Below the pieces are notes generated by a model that saw only the letters and a list, made by a program, of their open reading frames with translations, did not search any database and was not told where the DNA came from. This document shows, one piece after another, positions 33,234-42,094 of a stretch of DNA of 64,000 nt. The stretch's first letter is position 1, and every line of letters begins with the position of its first letter. The position numbers and the translations under genes are program-made. The DNA comes from Actinomycetota bacterium (lineage in GTDB: Bacteria > Actinomycetota > Actinomycetes > Actinomycetales > Microbacteriaceae): the NCBI GenBank assembly GCA_947449765.1, contig CANFSP010000007.1, positions 1-64,000 on the forward strand. The letters are read 5' to 3'.

Positions 33234-34222
33234 TACTTGCTCACCACTGCCGATGCGTTCGACTCGTAGCTCGTGTTGGTGGCTTCGAAGAAGTTGACCA
33301 GCTGAAGGGTGTCGTTCGCGGTCGCCATCCACTTTGCCGGGTTGGAGACGTTGTACTCGGGCTCAAAGCCGAGCTCCTCGAGGCGACGGTCAGCCAGGTA
33401 TTTCACGTACTGGTTGATGTAGTTCGAGTTGAGTCCCAGGATTCCGTTGGGGAGCAGATCGCGGTTGTACTGCTCTTCCATCTCGACGGCGTTGACGATC
33501 ATCTGCTTGATTTCGGCCGCAAACTCGGGGGTCTGCAGGTCGGGGTTTTCTTCAAGAACGGTGAGAATGAGGTTGATACCGAACTTGAGGTGCAGTGACT
33601 CGTCACGCACCACCCAGTCCATCAGCGAGCCGAAGTTGCGGAGCAGGTTGCGCTGGCGGAAGCTCAGGGCCACCATAAATCCCGAGTAGAACCAGATGCC
33701 TTCGAGGATGACGTTGTACGCCACCAGGTTGCGCACGAAGTCCATCTTGCCCTCGGTGGTGTTGATGTCGAGGGTCTGTTCGGTCATTCGCTTGATGAAG
33801 CTCACTTCGAACTCTTCTTTGCGCGCCATTGAGGGGATTTTGACGTGCGAGTTGTAGGCGATGTCGCGATCGATCGGGAAGGTCTCGAGCACGTACTCAA
33901 ACGACATGCAGTGGTTTGCTTCCTCCCACATCTGCTTCGCCAGGTAGAGGTGACACTCGGGAGCGTTGACGTAGGGGTAGACGCCGAAGGCAAGCGCCTT
34001 GTTGACGAGAAGCTCGTTCGGGTTGAAGTACGACATGAGGAAGGTCACGGCGTGACGCTCTTCGTCGGTCATCTTCTTGAAGTCTGCGATGTCCTCACCG
34101 AGCTGAATTTCGTTGGGGAACCACGTGTTGGCAACGGCCTGGTCGTACAGGTCCATTGCCCACTTGTAGGTAACGGGCTTAAGCAGAAGTCCTTCTTGAA
34201 CTCCGGTTCCGAGAATTGCCAT
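33233..34222 (-). CDS. nrdB: Ribonucleotide reductase class I small subunit, tyrosine-less (class Ic-like pattern)
   Basis: 329 aa ferritin-like R2 subunit that supplies the radical for ribonucleotide reduction. Placing the E. coli ligand spacing on it gives E70, E101, H104, E174, E208 and H211, with identical intervals (31, 3, 70, 34, 3). The first ligand is Glu rather than Asp84, and the position of radical Tyr122 is Phe108 (motif EANHCMSFEY). Both changes are those of the Chlamydia class Ic enzyme, which uses a Mn/Fe cofactor instead of a tyrosyl radical. I infer the same here. An AGGAG ribosome binding site precedes the ATG. The operon order is nrdA, small tail ORF, nrdB. Confidence 0.93.
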   Translation of the reverse strand: MAILGTGVQEGLLLKPVTYKWAMDLYDQAVANTWFPNEIQLGEDIADFKKMTDEERHAVTFLMSYFNPNELLVNKALAFGVYPYVNAPECHLYLAKQMWEEANHCMSFEYVLETFPIDRDIAYNSHVKIPSMARKEEFEVSFIKRMTEQTLDINTTEGKMDFVRNLVAYNVILEGIWFYSGFMVALSFRQRNLLRNFGSLMDWVVRDESLHLKFGINLILTVLEENPDLQTPEFAAEIKQMIVNAVEMEEQYNRDLLPNGILGLNSNYINQYVKYLADRRLEELGFEPEYNVSNPAKWMATANDTLQLVNFFEATNTSYESNASAVVSK

Positions 34223-34306
34223 GTGTTGCTCCTATCGGGTGTGTGGTGCCGTATGTGGCGAAATGCTGTGTTGCGGGTTGCGTGGTGCGGGTAATGCCGG
34301 TGGTGC

Positions 34307-34429
34307 CTACTGGCACGACTCACATTGAACGGCATCCATGGGGTCGGTCGGTACGACGTATTGATCAACGTCCCACGTGGTTGATGGGCCAGCGGCGAAT
34401 GTGCCGTCGATTGTTTCTTCGTAGTTCAT
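34307..34429 (-). CDS. 40-aa ORF encoding a detached NrdA-type redox tail
   Basis: A 40-codon ORF between nrdA and nrdB ends in DPMDAVQCESCQ. CxxCQ at the very end is the signature of the mobile C-terminal tail of class I NrdA, whose Cys pair re-reduces the active site and accepts electrons from thioredoxin. The NrdA protein upstream ends without any such Cys pair. The ORF has its own GAAGAGG ribosome binding site 6 bases before ATG 34429. It is in the same frame as nrdA: after the nrdA TAA the frame stays open for 19 codons up to this ATG. It may therefore be a separately translated tail, a readthrough extension, or the result of a nonsense change. Confidence 0.8.
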   Translation of the reverse strand: MNYEETIDGTFAAGPSTTWDVDQYVVPTDPMDAVQCESCQ

Positions 34430-34435
34430 GTGATG

Positions 34436-34442
34436 CCTCTTC
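34436..34442 (-). promoter_or_regulatory. Ribosome binding site of the 40-aa tail ORF
   Basis: GAAGAGG on the minus strand ends 6 bases before ATG 34429. It is the main evidence that the tail is translated independently. Confidence 0.6.
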
Positions 34443-34486
34443 GTGTCTGCCGTCCACGCTCTTTTTTGCGCGGACGATTGTGTCAG

Positions 34487-36919
34487 TTAGTTCGATACCG
34501 CGCCGAAACCAAAGCCGCGACGAGGGGCTGCTGCGGCTACGGGTTCTCCGGACTCGGCAGACCCGTTTGCGCCAGCCGTGATGGTTTCGGCTTTGTTGAC
34601 TTTGACTGTGGACTGCTCTGCCGTGTGACGTGGTTTCATGTGCAGGTAATAAGTGGTCTTCACGCCGCGCTCCCACGCCGACGAGTAAATGTCGATCATG
34701 TCGCTGAGGTCACGCGTTTCGAGGTACATGTTTCGGCTGATGGCCTGGTCGATCCACTTTTGGCAGCGGGCGGCTACCTCAATGAACGAGAACGGCGACA
34801 GCTGGAAACTGGTCTTGTAGACCTGCTTGATGTTGTCAGGAATGAGGGCGATGTTTTGGATGTCACCCTGGCTGCGCAAGATGTCCTCGCGCACGCGCTC
34901 CCACAAGCCAAGGCGCTGAAGGTCGGCGACGAGGTTGCGGTTGACCTCAAGGAATTTACCCGAGCTCGTGGCGCGGCTAAAGATCTGCGAGAACTGGGGG
35001 TCAAGACCCGGAGTGGTTCCGGCGACGAGACCAATGGATGCCGTTGGCGCGATGGCCATGAGTGTCGCGTTGCGGATGCCACCCTTGACCTTGGCGCGCA
35101 GTGCATCCCAGTCGAGAGTTGTCTTTCGCGTGACCGTGATGGGCACTCCTCGGTCAGCTTCGGCGAGGTCGATGCTGTCGAAGGGGACGAGCCCCTGGGA
35201 CCAGCGACTGCCGGCGAAGTTGTTGTAGGCACCGCGCTCTGCGGCGAGTTCAACGCTGGCCTCGATTGCCGCGTAGGAGATGTGCTCGGTGATTTGGTCG
35301 ATGAGGTCGTATGCCTCTTCAGATTCGTAGGAGTAGCCAAGACGCTCGATGACGTCGGTAAAGCCCATGAGCCCCAGACCAATCGCGCGGTTCTCGGCAT
35401 TGGAGTAGTCCGCCTCCGGCACGGAGGAACGAGTGATGTCGATGAGGTTATCCAGCTGCCGCACGGCAAGCTTGGCGCTCTCGGCGATTTTCGCCCAGTC
35501 CATTTGGCCATTGGTGATGTGGCGAGACAGGTTGATTGAGGCCAGGTTACAGACGGAGACGTTGTCTTCGTCTTGCGGCAAGGTGATCTCGGTGCACAGG
35601 TTCGACGAGTGGATAGTTCCCGTGTTGTTGTTGAGCGCCCGGAGGTTGATCGTGTCTTTCCAGGTGAGCCACGGGTGACTGGTGGTCTGAAGAGACATGA
35701 GGATGGCTTGGAACTGTTCGCGTGCGCCGATCTTCTTGAACATGTGCATGCGACCGGCCTCGGCTTCAGCCACGTAGTGGTTGTACCGATCGCTAAACGC
35801 CTTGCCATAGAGCTCGTTGAGGTCGGCGACCTCAAGCGGGTCGAACAGGTACCACGAGTCGTCATTCTGAACACGCTTCATGAACTCGTCGCTAATCCAG
35901 ACGGCCGTGTTAGCCGTGCGGGTGCGACGGTAGGGGTCACCCGAGTTGTTGCGCAGCTCCAAGAACTCCGGAAAGTCCATGTGCCAGTTCTCCATGTAGA
36001 AGCACAGGGCGCCAAACTTTTTGCCACCTCGGCTCACGGCACGAAGGATGGAGTCAATCGTGTGCATGAATGGAATGGGGCCGGTGGATGTGGTGTTGTT
36101 CGACCGAATCGGTGAGCCCTGGGCACGCAGCTTGGTGACGGACAGACCGATGCCGCCCGTGCCCTTGGTGAGCCACATGACATCGCGGGTGGTCTTGGCG
36201 ATGTGCTCCATGTCATCCTGCATTTCCAGGACGAAGCAGTTGGCGAGCTGGGGCGAAATGGTTCCGGCGTTAACCAGGGTTGAACCCGCGGCGAGGTACT
36301 CGAGCGAGCTCATCTTTTCGTAGAACTTGATGGCCGCCTCGTTGGGGTTCTTCTCATTGAGGGAGAGGCCCATGGCGATGCGCATCCAGAAATACTGTGG
36401 CACCTCGAGTGGGTCACCGTTGCGACCCTTGATGCCGTAACGGTTGTTGAGCGTGACAACACCGATGTACTTGAGCAGGTCATCGTGATCGGGGTTGATG
36501 TGGGTGGCGAGCTCGTCGAGATCAAACATCTGGCCCAGGCGCGCGTCGAGGAGTCCCTCCTCGACGCCACGAAGCAGGTTGGCTTTGAAGTGCGAACGGT
36601 GAAGTTCACCGAGCTCATCGCGGCTACGGTATTCACCGAGGACACGCTTGTAAATCGTCTTGAGGAGAAGGCGTGCCGCCACGATGTCGAATGCCGGGTC
36701 ATCTTTGACGTTCTGCAGAGCTACCTGGATGACGGCCTCATCGAGTTGTTGCGAGGTGATGCCGTCAAACAACGTGATTTCAAGCTCAGTCGCGATCTGG
36801 GTGACCCAGGCGATGCTGTCATCAAGCCCCTGAGCCGCCTCTTCGATGGCCAGGTTGATTTTGTTGGCGTCGTAGGGCTCGCGCTCGCCGTTTCGCTTGA
36901 TAACAGTGATCGTTGACAC
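34487..36919 (-). CDS. nrdA: Ribonucleotide reductase class I large subunit, lacking the Cys tail
   Basis: 810 aa. An ATP-cone occupies about residues 1-95 (VIKRNGEREPYDANKIN). Active-site residues match E. coli NrdA: C228 (NCFVLE), N440-C442-E444 (SSNLCTEITLP) and C457. The core ends near KPRHTAEQSTVKVNKAE. The last 35 residues are low-complexity and stop at GFGFGAVSN with no CxxC, whereas NrdA proteins normally end in a Cys pair. That tail lies in a separate in-frame ORF 57 bases downstream. It starts at GTG 36919 after GAGGGG. Paired NrdR boxes and DnaA-box-like sites lie upstream. Confidence 0.95.
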   Translation of the reverse strand: MSTITVIKRNGEREPYDANKINLAIEEAAQGLDDSIAWVTQIATELEITLFDGITSQQLDEAVIQVALQNVKDDPAFDIVAARLLLKTIYKRVLGEYRSRDELGELHRSHFKANLLRGVEEGLLDARLGQMFDLDELATHINPDHDDLLKYIGVVTLNNRYGIKGRNGDPLEVPQYFWMRIAMGLSLNEKNPNEAAIKFYEKMSSLEYLAAGSTLVNAGTISPQLANCFVLEMQDDMEHIAKTTRDVMWLTKGTGGIGLSVTKLRAQGSPIRSNNTTSTGPIPFMHTIDSILRAVSRGGKKFGALCFYMENWHMDFPEFLELRNNSGDPYRRTRTANTAVWISDEFMKRVQNDDSWYLFDPLEVADLNELYGKAFSDRYNHYVAEAEAGRMHMFKKIGAREQFQAILMSLQTTSHPWLTWKDTINLRALNNNTGTIHSSNLCTEITLPQDEDNVSVCNLASINLSRHITNGQMDWAKIAESAKLAVRQLDNLIDITRSSVPEADYSNAENRAIGLGLMGFTDVIERLGYSYESEEAYDLIDQITEHISYAAIEASVELAAERGAYNNFAGSRWSQGLVPFDSIDLAEADRGVPITVTRKTTLDWDALRAKVKGGIRNATLMAIAPTASIGLVAGTTPGLDPQFSQIFSRATSSGKFLEVNRNLVADLQRLGLWERVREDILRSQGDIQNIALIPDNIKQVYKTSFQLSPFSFIEVAARCQKWIDQAISRNMYLETRDLSDMIDIYSSAWERGVKTTYYLHMKPRHTAEQSTVKVNKAETITAGANGSAESGEPVAAAAPRRGFGFGAVSN

Positions 36920-36973
36920 GTCAACTACCCCTCACATTTAGTCTTCTCACGCCGCGAATACTCAGCGGCTAAA

Positions 36974-37022
36974 TCACTATATATCGGGTCGAAACTGATT
37001 TGCGAACCCTACATATTGTGGG
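36974..37022 (-). promoter_or_regulatory. nrdA promoter with two NrdR boxes
   Basis: TCACTATATATCGGGT at 36974-36989 and CCCTACATATTGTGGG at 37007-37022 resemble the NrdR box ACACwATATaTwGTGT. Their centres are 33 bp apart, about three helical turns, as usual for this repressor. A promoter is embedded: on the minus strand TTCGCA (37001-37006), 17 bases, TATATA (36978-36983). The proximal box covers the -10 element, so binding would block transcription. Confidence 0.7.
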
Positions 37023-37026
37023 CGTG

Positions 37027-37066
37027 TCGTCCACACATGTGGACAAGTTATGCCGATTTATGCACA
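37027..37066. promoter_or_regulatory. Cluster of DnaA-box-like sites upstream of nrdA
   Basis: TTGTCCACA on the minus strand (37038-37046) matches the actinobacterial DnaA box. Its mirror TCGTCCACA lies at 37027-37035, forming a 16-bp near-palindrome GTCCACAcaTGTGGAC. TTATGCACA at 37058-37066 differs from the E. coli box by one base. Three sites in 40 bases next to the nrdA promoter suggest DnaA-linked control of dNTP synthesis. Confidence 0.5.
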
Positions 37067-37136
37067 TATTCACAGTCTTTAACGCGGACCACAGTCGGTC
37101 AGCACGTGCGTGCACTCTGGCAAGGGGGGGGTGGAA

Positions 37137-39458
37137 TTACCTCGTGCAGTACACCTTGACCGTTGCGGTCGCTGCGTAATTCATGCCGTCGCCACTGTAT
37201 GAAATGTTCAAGTACCTGAGAACCCCACCGGAACCTCGGTCTGTACGCCATTTAGATGCTGGGGGCACGGTGACCACGGCCGTACCATCGGCGCCGAGGC
37301 GAACCGGATAGGCGGTGAGTAGCGCACCTCCCGTGCGGTTATCGCTCACCCGAATTGTGACCGTTCCCGTTGGCGTCGTTCCCCCAGTTTCTTTGATCAC
37401 AGCAATCTTCATCTTGAGGCTTGCTACACCCAAAAACGAGGTCTCTCCGAAGTAGCCCGTTCGTGAATCCCAGCCTGAGACTTGACTAGCCGAAATCGTT
37501 GGCGTGTACGATGCGATCCAGACCGCCTGCGGGTCACTTAGTGCGTTCAAGGAAGCAGATGCGCCTTCGGGCACGAAAAGGAGTCGCACACTTGCGGTCA
37601 ACTGAGGAATCCATGTCAAAGACACCTGGGATGCACGAGCACCTGCACGAGCGACGGCGAGGTCATTCCCCTGCTGATCAATGAGATAGACCGTGCCGCC
37701 AACGAGCTCTCCTCCGGCAGGCGGGGTGATAGTTGCCCGCACTGCGACCGATGAGTTGCGATTGACCCGGTCGGGGATATCGCTCATCTGCACCGTGTAC
37801 GGGGCTGCGCGCAAAATGTAACTTGCAGCGCACGAACTGTAGCCCGCACCGAGAAACATGCTTTCGTCATCTGCGGTGAAGCTAGCGAGATAGCAACCGT
37901 CTTGTGGGAACCAGTAGTTGGCCGCGAGATCTCCGGTGGTGAAGGTAGCTCGAGCTCCGAAGTCGCCCGCGTCGACGCGGTGTCCGGCAGCTTCAGCATC
38001 GACGATTGGGGAATACCCAAACGAGGAATACGACAGGTACAGCGCCTTGGCGAGGCCTGCGACATGCGTGGTCTCAATGTTGACGAACTGATCTTCGCCA
38101 CGAGCGAGCTCGCGATATTCGAGCGAAGCTCGAACCGGTGGCGCCATGCGTGCACCCGCTTGGAAACCTGTATATCCGCAGTCGGCGATTGAGGTTGGAC
38201 TGTCGACTCGGAGCAATGGAATGAGACCGACGGACTTGATGATGGCATCCTGCGCGCACACACTCGAGTTTTTGCCGAAGAAGAGAGCAAATTCGGGAGT
38301 GAGCGAATCAGTCACGCGTCCGAAGGGGACGATGTTGAATAGGGTTCGCGAAACTGGAAAACTTGCCGACGCATCGCCATTAGCAAGCACTGCGGGCGTG
38401 GCTGTGCCACCGACCGACATGCCCAAGAGAACTGCGCCAGAACGAGCATCCCTCACTCCTGTCGTCGCCGAGCGGGACTGGGAAATCCACGAGCCGACGG
38501 AATATGGTACGAGCGCGCCGGCTCCCACAGCAGCGAGCGCAGCCCCCGAGTTCACTTCATTAATGGCCTGCTGAGCACCACCAGTGGTCGGGCGGTATGT
38601 GGACGAGACACAAGAGGTTGCTTCGTTCTTAGCCGGGATGTCAGCGCTGTCTTGGGTGAAACCAAGCATGTTCGTGACAAAGAATGTGCGTAGCTCTGAA
38701 TTGGATGCGAAGTCTGGCAGCAGCGGCTTAAGGGCCACCGCACGAGCGGCACCCGTTGGCAACGGGGTGGATGTGGCTCCCACCCCAACATAGCCACCTG
38801 TTGCCGTGACGTAGACGTATCGGGTGCGGCACCGATAGATGTTGTACAGGGATGGAACGGTAACTGCATCTTCAGCAGAGCCGATGACGAGCTTTCCGCT
38901 GAGAGCATTGACCCCATTGTTTGTCACGGTCGCAGGGTTGCTCGCGATCGCTACAGAATCACGCGCGAACGGCACGTACGACCAGACCCCATTCGGGTCG
39001 GCGGCATCAATACCTGAGGCGGCGGGAGGAAGAGCCGACCGGGCAAACGAGACTTGATCGGCAACTTCAGCGTTGGGCGTGGAGATTTCACCGGCGGGCG
39101 TGCTGATGTCTTCTTCCCACACGCGACCTTTCGCCACATTCAGCAGCTGAAGTGCCTCGCTCGCTGAATTAGCCCGAGGGATGTCATTGCCCGAGGTGCG
39201 AGTAATGACCGTTGAACTCCCCGTTGAGTCATATGACGCCAGCTTTCGAGATCCCGCATCGGTATTTACCTTTGCTGCGATTTTGTTCATGACCAGCTCG
39301 GATGCCGGCGAACCAAAACCCACGAGAGTGCTGTCAGTGGCAGCAGGCATACTCGATGGATCAGCCTGCGCAGCTGCGACACCAACCAGGTTGGTAAGCC
39401 CTACGGCTAATGCCGTTGCGACAGCTAAAACCTGAGTGAGCGGAATCTTTCGAGGCAT
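37137..39458 (-). CDS. Large secreted substrate-binding-like protein with Ig-like C-terminus (paralogue 1)
   Basis: 773 aa. A signal peptide of about 32 residues ends VAAAQA before DPSS. The next ~400 residues align by eye with two paralogues in this window and resemble PstS-type periplasmic binding domains (LVGFGS..., SYDSTGSS, FSYVPFA-like WSYVPFARDS, ISQSRSATTGV). C-terminal Ig-like segments follow, with ITPPAGGELVGGTVYLID and GTVTIRVSDNRTGG, ending in a short beta segment. The usual ligand loop NGSGxG is replaced by ANSASEA and the GSDTTQ loop by GSPASE, so phosphate-type binding is doubtful. There is no membrane anchor or lipobox. I start at ATG 39458, where the signal peptide begins. 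The next gene upstream is paralogue 2. Confidence 0.8.
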   Translation of the reverse strand: MPRKIPLTQVLAVATALAVGLTNLVGVAAAQADPSSMPAATDSTLVGFGSPASELVMNKIAAKVNTDAGSRKLASYDSTGSSTVITRTSGNDIPRANSASEALQLLNVAKGRVWEEDISTPAGEISTPNAEVADQVSFARSALPPAASGIDAADPNGVWSYVPFARDSVAIASNPATVTNNGVNALSGKLVIGSAEDAVTVPSLYNIYRCRTRYVYVTATGGYVGVGATSTPLPTGAARAVALKPLLPDFASNSELRTFFVTNMLGFTQDSADIPAKNEATSCVSSTYRPTTGGAQQAINEVNSGAALAAVGAGALVPYSVGSWISQSRSATTGVRDARSGAVLLGMSVGGTATPAVLANGDASASFPVSRTLFNIVPFGRVTDSLTPEFALFFGKNSSVCAQDAIIKSVGLIPLLRVDSPTSIADCGYTGFQAGARMAPPVRASLEYRELARGEDQFVNIETTHVAGLAKALYLSYSSFGYSPIVDAEAAGHRVDAGDFGARATFTTGDLAANYWFPQDGCYLASFTADDESMFLGAGYSSCAASYILRAAPYTVQMSDIPDRVNRNSSVAVRATITPPAGGELVGGTVYLIDQQGNDLAVARAGARASQVSLTWIPQLTASVRLLFVPEGASASLNALSDPQAVWIASYTPTISASQVSGWDSRTGYFGETSFLGVASLKMKIAVIKETGGTTPTGTVTIRVSDNRTGGALLTAYPVRLGADGTAVVTVPPASKWRTDRGSGGVLRYLNISYSGDGMNYAATATVKVYCTR

Positions 39459-39501
39459 GGCACATACCCAACCGTGTCTAAAGCGAGAACGGAACCTTCG
39501 G

Positions 39502-39531
39502 CCCCGTAGGCGAGAGGCTAGCACCACGGGG
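39502..39531 (-). other. Small hairpin in the leader of paralogue 1
   Basis: CCCCGT and ACGGGG form a 6-bp stem around an 18-base loop, 44 bases upstream of ATG 39458. It could shape the leader or end transcription from paralogue 2. I see no other structure in this 214-base gap. Confidence 0.3.
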
Positions 39532-39672
39532 TAAGAAGCGACAAGGAGCGGGAAGAGAACAAAAATGCATTCACCTGACTCCACAACGACGAGGAGACGA
39601 CAACGGCCCCCACACCACAGGTGCACCCTCCACAGCCCGAGCGATTACGACACGATGCGTTGAGACCCACGA

Positions 39673-41958
39673 TCAATTCTTGATGAGGACTTTGAGGGAT
39701 TGGCTCGAACTGTAGTTGAGGGAGTCACCGCTGTAGACGACGCGAAGATAGCGGATGACCCCCGAGCTCGTTCCCGTCACCCGCCACTTGCTGGCCAGAG
39801 GCAGCTTTACTCGAGCGATGCCATCTGCGGCGACCTTAACCGGGTAGGTCGTGAGACCGGTTCCACCGCCGGGCGACGTGCTGATGTAAACGGAGACAGT
39901 GCCGGTTGGCGTTCCTCCCGCACTAGAAAGCACAACGGCAAGTGCGGGAACTGTCGACGACGATGTCGAAATCGACCCGAAAAAGCCGCCGACTCCGGAA
40001 AGATCAGTGAAACCCGCCGTAGATGAGACAGACATGCTGGGCGCGTAGCTGGCTACCTCAAGATCCTGGGTTTCAGTCTCGGCAGATAACGAGGGACTCG
40101 AGCCGTCGGGATCAAAAACGGCTTTCACTGTTCGGCTCCCGGAGCCGGTTGGTATCCACTCAAACGTCGCGCTCGTGGCGCGCTTGGGCAGGCGCGTGGA
40201 TGCGTAGACCCAGCCATCCTGGTTCACAAGCTTGAGTGTTCCACCCACGAGACGTCCACCTGCTCCGGCAGTTACGGTCGCTGTAATAGGAACCCGTGAG
40301 CCGGACACGACTCGATCCGGCAGGTCAGTAAGGCTCACCGAGTATGGCTCGGCCACACGTAACGACTTTTCCGACGACAAAATAGTGCCGGAAAACATGT
40401 TCGTATCTGTTGTCTGGTAACTGGCCCGATAACTGAACACGTCTCCCGGAGTCGCCGAAACTGAATCAAACACGATTGTTTTGGTTCCGTAGAAGTCGTA
40501 TGAACCAACATTCGTCTCGGAATCGGGAATCTTGGTCTCTCCGCTCGGGGACGAGCTGTGAAACGTCGCGATGCCTGCCATCTGATTCACCTTGACGGTG
40601 AGATCAACGTTGTCGCCCACAGCGACTTGCGAAAACTCAAGAGAAAGATCCACCGGTGGCGCCACCTTGTAGCCAGCCCGATAGCCGATGTAGCCGCAGT
40701 CACTCGTTGACGCGGGAACGGCGGTGTTGGTCAACGGGATGAATCCGTACAACGAAATGAAGGAGGAATTCTTGCAAATATCTGAGTTAGAACCGTTGAA
40801 TACCGCGTATTCGCGCGTGCTGGAGTCCGCTACCCGGTGGTAAGGCACGACGTTGAAGACATACCTCGTGGTGGGGAAAAGGGGTGCTGCATCCCCGTTG
40901 CTCATCACCGGGGGCATTAATCCGAACCCCCACTTCATTGACAGGAGGACGACGCCACGACGGTTGTCGGTGACACCGGTGGTGGCCGACCGCGATTGAG
41001 CAATCCACGACGACACAGAATAGGGCCCGATAGCGCCCGCACCAATCGTCGCGAGAGATAGCCCCATGTTGGCATCAGTAATGGCGGTGTTCGTCCCCGA
41101 GATTAGGGTGCTCGTCCGAATGCACGAGGCACTGGGGTTGGACGACACAAGGTTTGATGAGTCTGCTGGGTAGCCGGCTAAGGCCGTTACAAAATACCTT
41201 CTCGTTTCCGACATGAGATCGTAACTCGGCAGGACTGGCTTAATCTCTATCGCTCGGGTTGCACCTGACGGGAGTAGAGTGCCGCTCGGCCCCACCCCCA
41301 CATAGGTGTCGGTCGCGGACAGGTACACCCAGCGCGCGAGACAGTGATAGATGCTGTAGATAGATGGCGTGTAAGCCGTATCACTCGAAGACCCGATGGT
41401 AAGTGGGAGGACGTTCACGCCGTTGTTGACAACGGTCGAAGGATTGACCGCAAGGGCAATCGATTCCTTCGCAAAGGGGACATACGACCAGATCCCTGAT
41501 GAGGATGGCGCGTCACCTCCTGACGCACTCGGTGGCAGGGTCGTTCGGGCGAAATCCACCTGACCCGCGGCTTCAGGATTCGTTACGGTAAATGAGTTTC
41601 CGGGCACCTCAACGTGACCGGTAGCGAGTCGGCCGTAGGCCACCGAGAGGAGCTCTCGCGCATCTGACTCACTACGGGGTCGAGGCAGCTCAGCTCCATT
41701 GGGTTTCACCACAATCGGGGAAACCCCTGATGCGCCGTAGGACGCAATTTTTTGTGCACCCGCGGTCGTATTGACTAGGTTTGCCACCCGATCAAAGAGT
41801 TTTTCTGTGAGGCTCGATCCGAAACCCACAAGGGTTTGCGCAGTAGACGCGGGCGTGGAAGACGGATCTGCGTGAGCTGCTGGGGCGACGAGAACGCCCG
41901 CAACGACCATTGTCGCCGCGATGGAAGCGGTCCAGACCCGTCGAGAGCTCGTGCGCAT
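39673..41958 (-). CDS. Large secreted substrate-binding-like protein with Ig-like C-terminus (paralogue 2)
   Basis: 761 aa. The signal peptide (about 30 residues) ends APAAHA before DPSS. The domain plan is the same as in paralogue 1: PstS-like region with GFGSSLTEKL, IASYGASGVS, PRPRSESDAREL, VDFARTTLPPSAS and WSYVPFAKES, then a segment of about 180 residues, then Ig-like repeats (VTAGAGGRLVGGTLKL, GTVSVYISTSPGGG) and the C-terminal KVLIKN shared with the third paralogue. The ligand loop is degenerate (RSESDA in place of GSGxG). ATG 41958 follows a GGGGA ribosome binding site; a TTG 12 bases upstream is the alternative. A good promoter lies about 60 bases upstream. Confidence 0.8.
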   Translation of the reverse strand: MRTSSRRVWTASIAATMVVAGVLVAPAAHADPSSTPASTAQTLVGFGSSLTEKLFDRVANLVNTTAGAQKIASYGASGVSPIVVKPNGAELPRPRSESDARELLSVAYGRLATGHVEVPGNSFTVTNPEAAGQVDFARTTLPPSASGGDAPSSSGIWSYVPFAKESIALAVNPSTVVNNGVNVLPLTIGSSSDTAYTPSIYSIYHCLARWVYLSATDTYVGVGPSGTLLPSGATRAIEIKPVLPSYDLMSETRRYFVTALAGYPADSSNLVSSNPSASCIRTSTLISGTNTAITDANMGLSLATIGAGAIGPYSVSSWIAQSRSATTGVTDNRRGVVLLSMKWGFGLMPPVMSNGDAAPLFPTTRYVFNVVPYHRVADSSTREYAVFNGSNSDICKNSSFISLYGFIPLTNTAVPASTSDCGYIGYRAGYKVAPPVDLSLEFSQVAVGDNVDLTVKVNQMAGIATFHSSSPSGETKIPDSETNVGSYDFYGTKTIVFDSVSATPGDVFSYRASYQTTDTNMFSGTILSSEKSLRVAEPYSVSLTDLPDRVVSGSRVPITATVTAGAGGRLVGGTLKLVNQDGWVYASTRLPKRATSATFEWIPTGSGSRTVKAVFDPDGSSPSLSAETETQDLEVASYAPSMSVSSTAGFTDLSGVGGFFGSISTSSSTVPALAVVLSSAGGTPTGTVSVYISTSPGGGTGLTTYPVKVAADGIARVKLPLASKWRVTGTSSGVIRYLRVVYSGDSLNYSSSQSLKVLIKN

Positions 41959-42012
41959 GATTTTCCCCAAATCTCGAACGCGAAGCGCAACACAATGGTG
42001 CCAATATGCGAG

Positions 42013-42041
42013 AGATTATCAGCCGAGTGCCCACAACTCAA
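42013..42041 (-). promoter_or_regulatory. Promoter of paralogue 2
   Basis: Minus strand: TTGAGT (42036-42041), a 17-base spacer, then TAATCT (42013-42018) preceded by TGA, an extended -10. The predicted leader is about 48 bases. Confidence 0.6.
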
Positions 42042-42079
42042 CGGTTCCGCGCGCACGGAGAATGTCGCCCGCTCCGACA

Positions 42080-42085
42080 TAGACT
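42080..42085 (+). promoter_or_regulatory. -10 element of the MFS gene at 42095
   Basis: TAGACT ends 9 bases before GTG 42095; GGAG lies between and can serve as the ribosome binding site. Confidence 0.4.
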
Positions 42086-42094
42086 GGAGCCACA

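Noticed and set aside
34430-35539. A 369-codon open frame on the plus strand opposite nrdA, and similar long antisense frames opposite ftsX, the monooxygenase and rsmA
   Set aside because: They mirror the codon structure of clear genes on the other strand, have no recognisable domains and no ribosome binding site.
37123-37130. A run of eight G as a phase-variation tract
   Set aside because: It lies after the stop codon of the 773-aa gene, outside any coding frame I can support.
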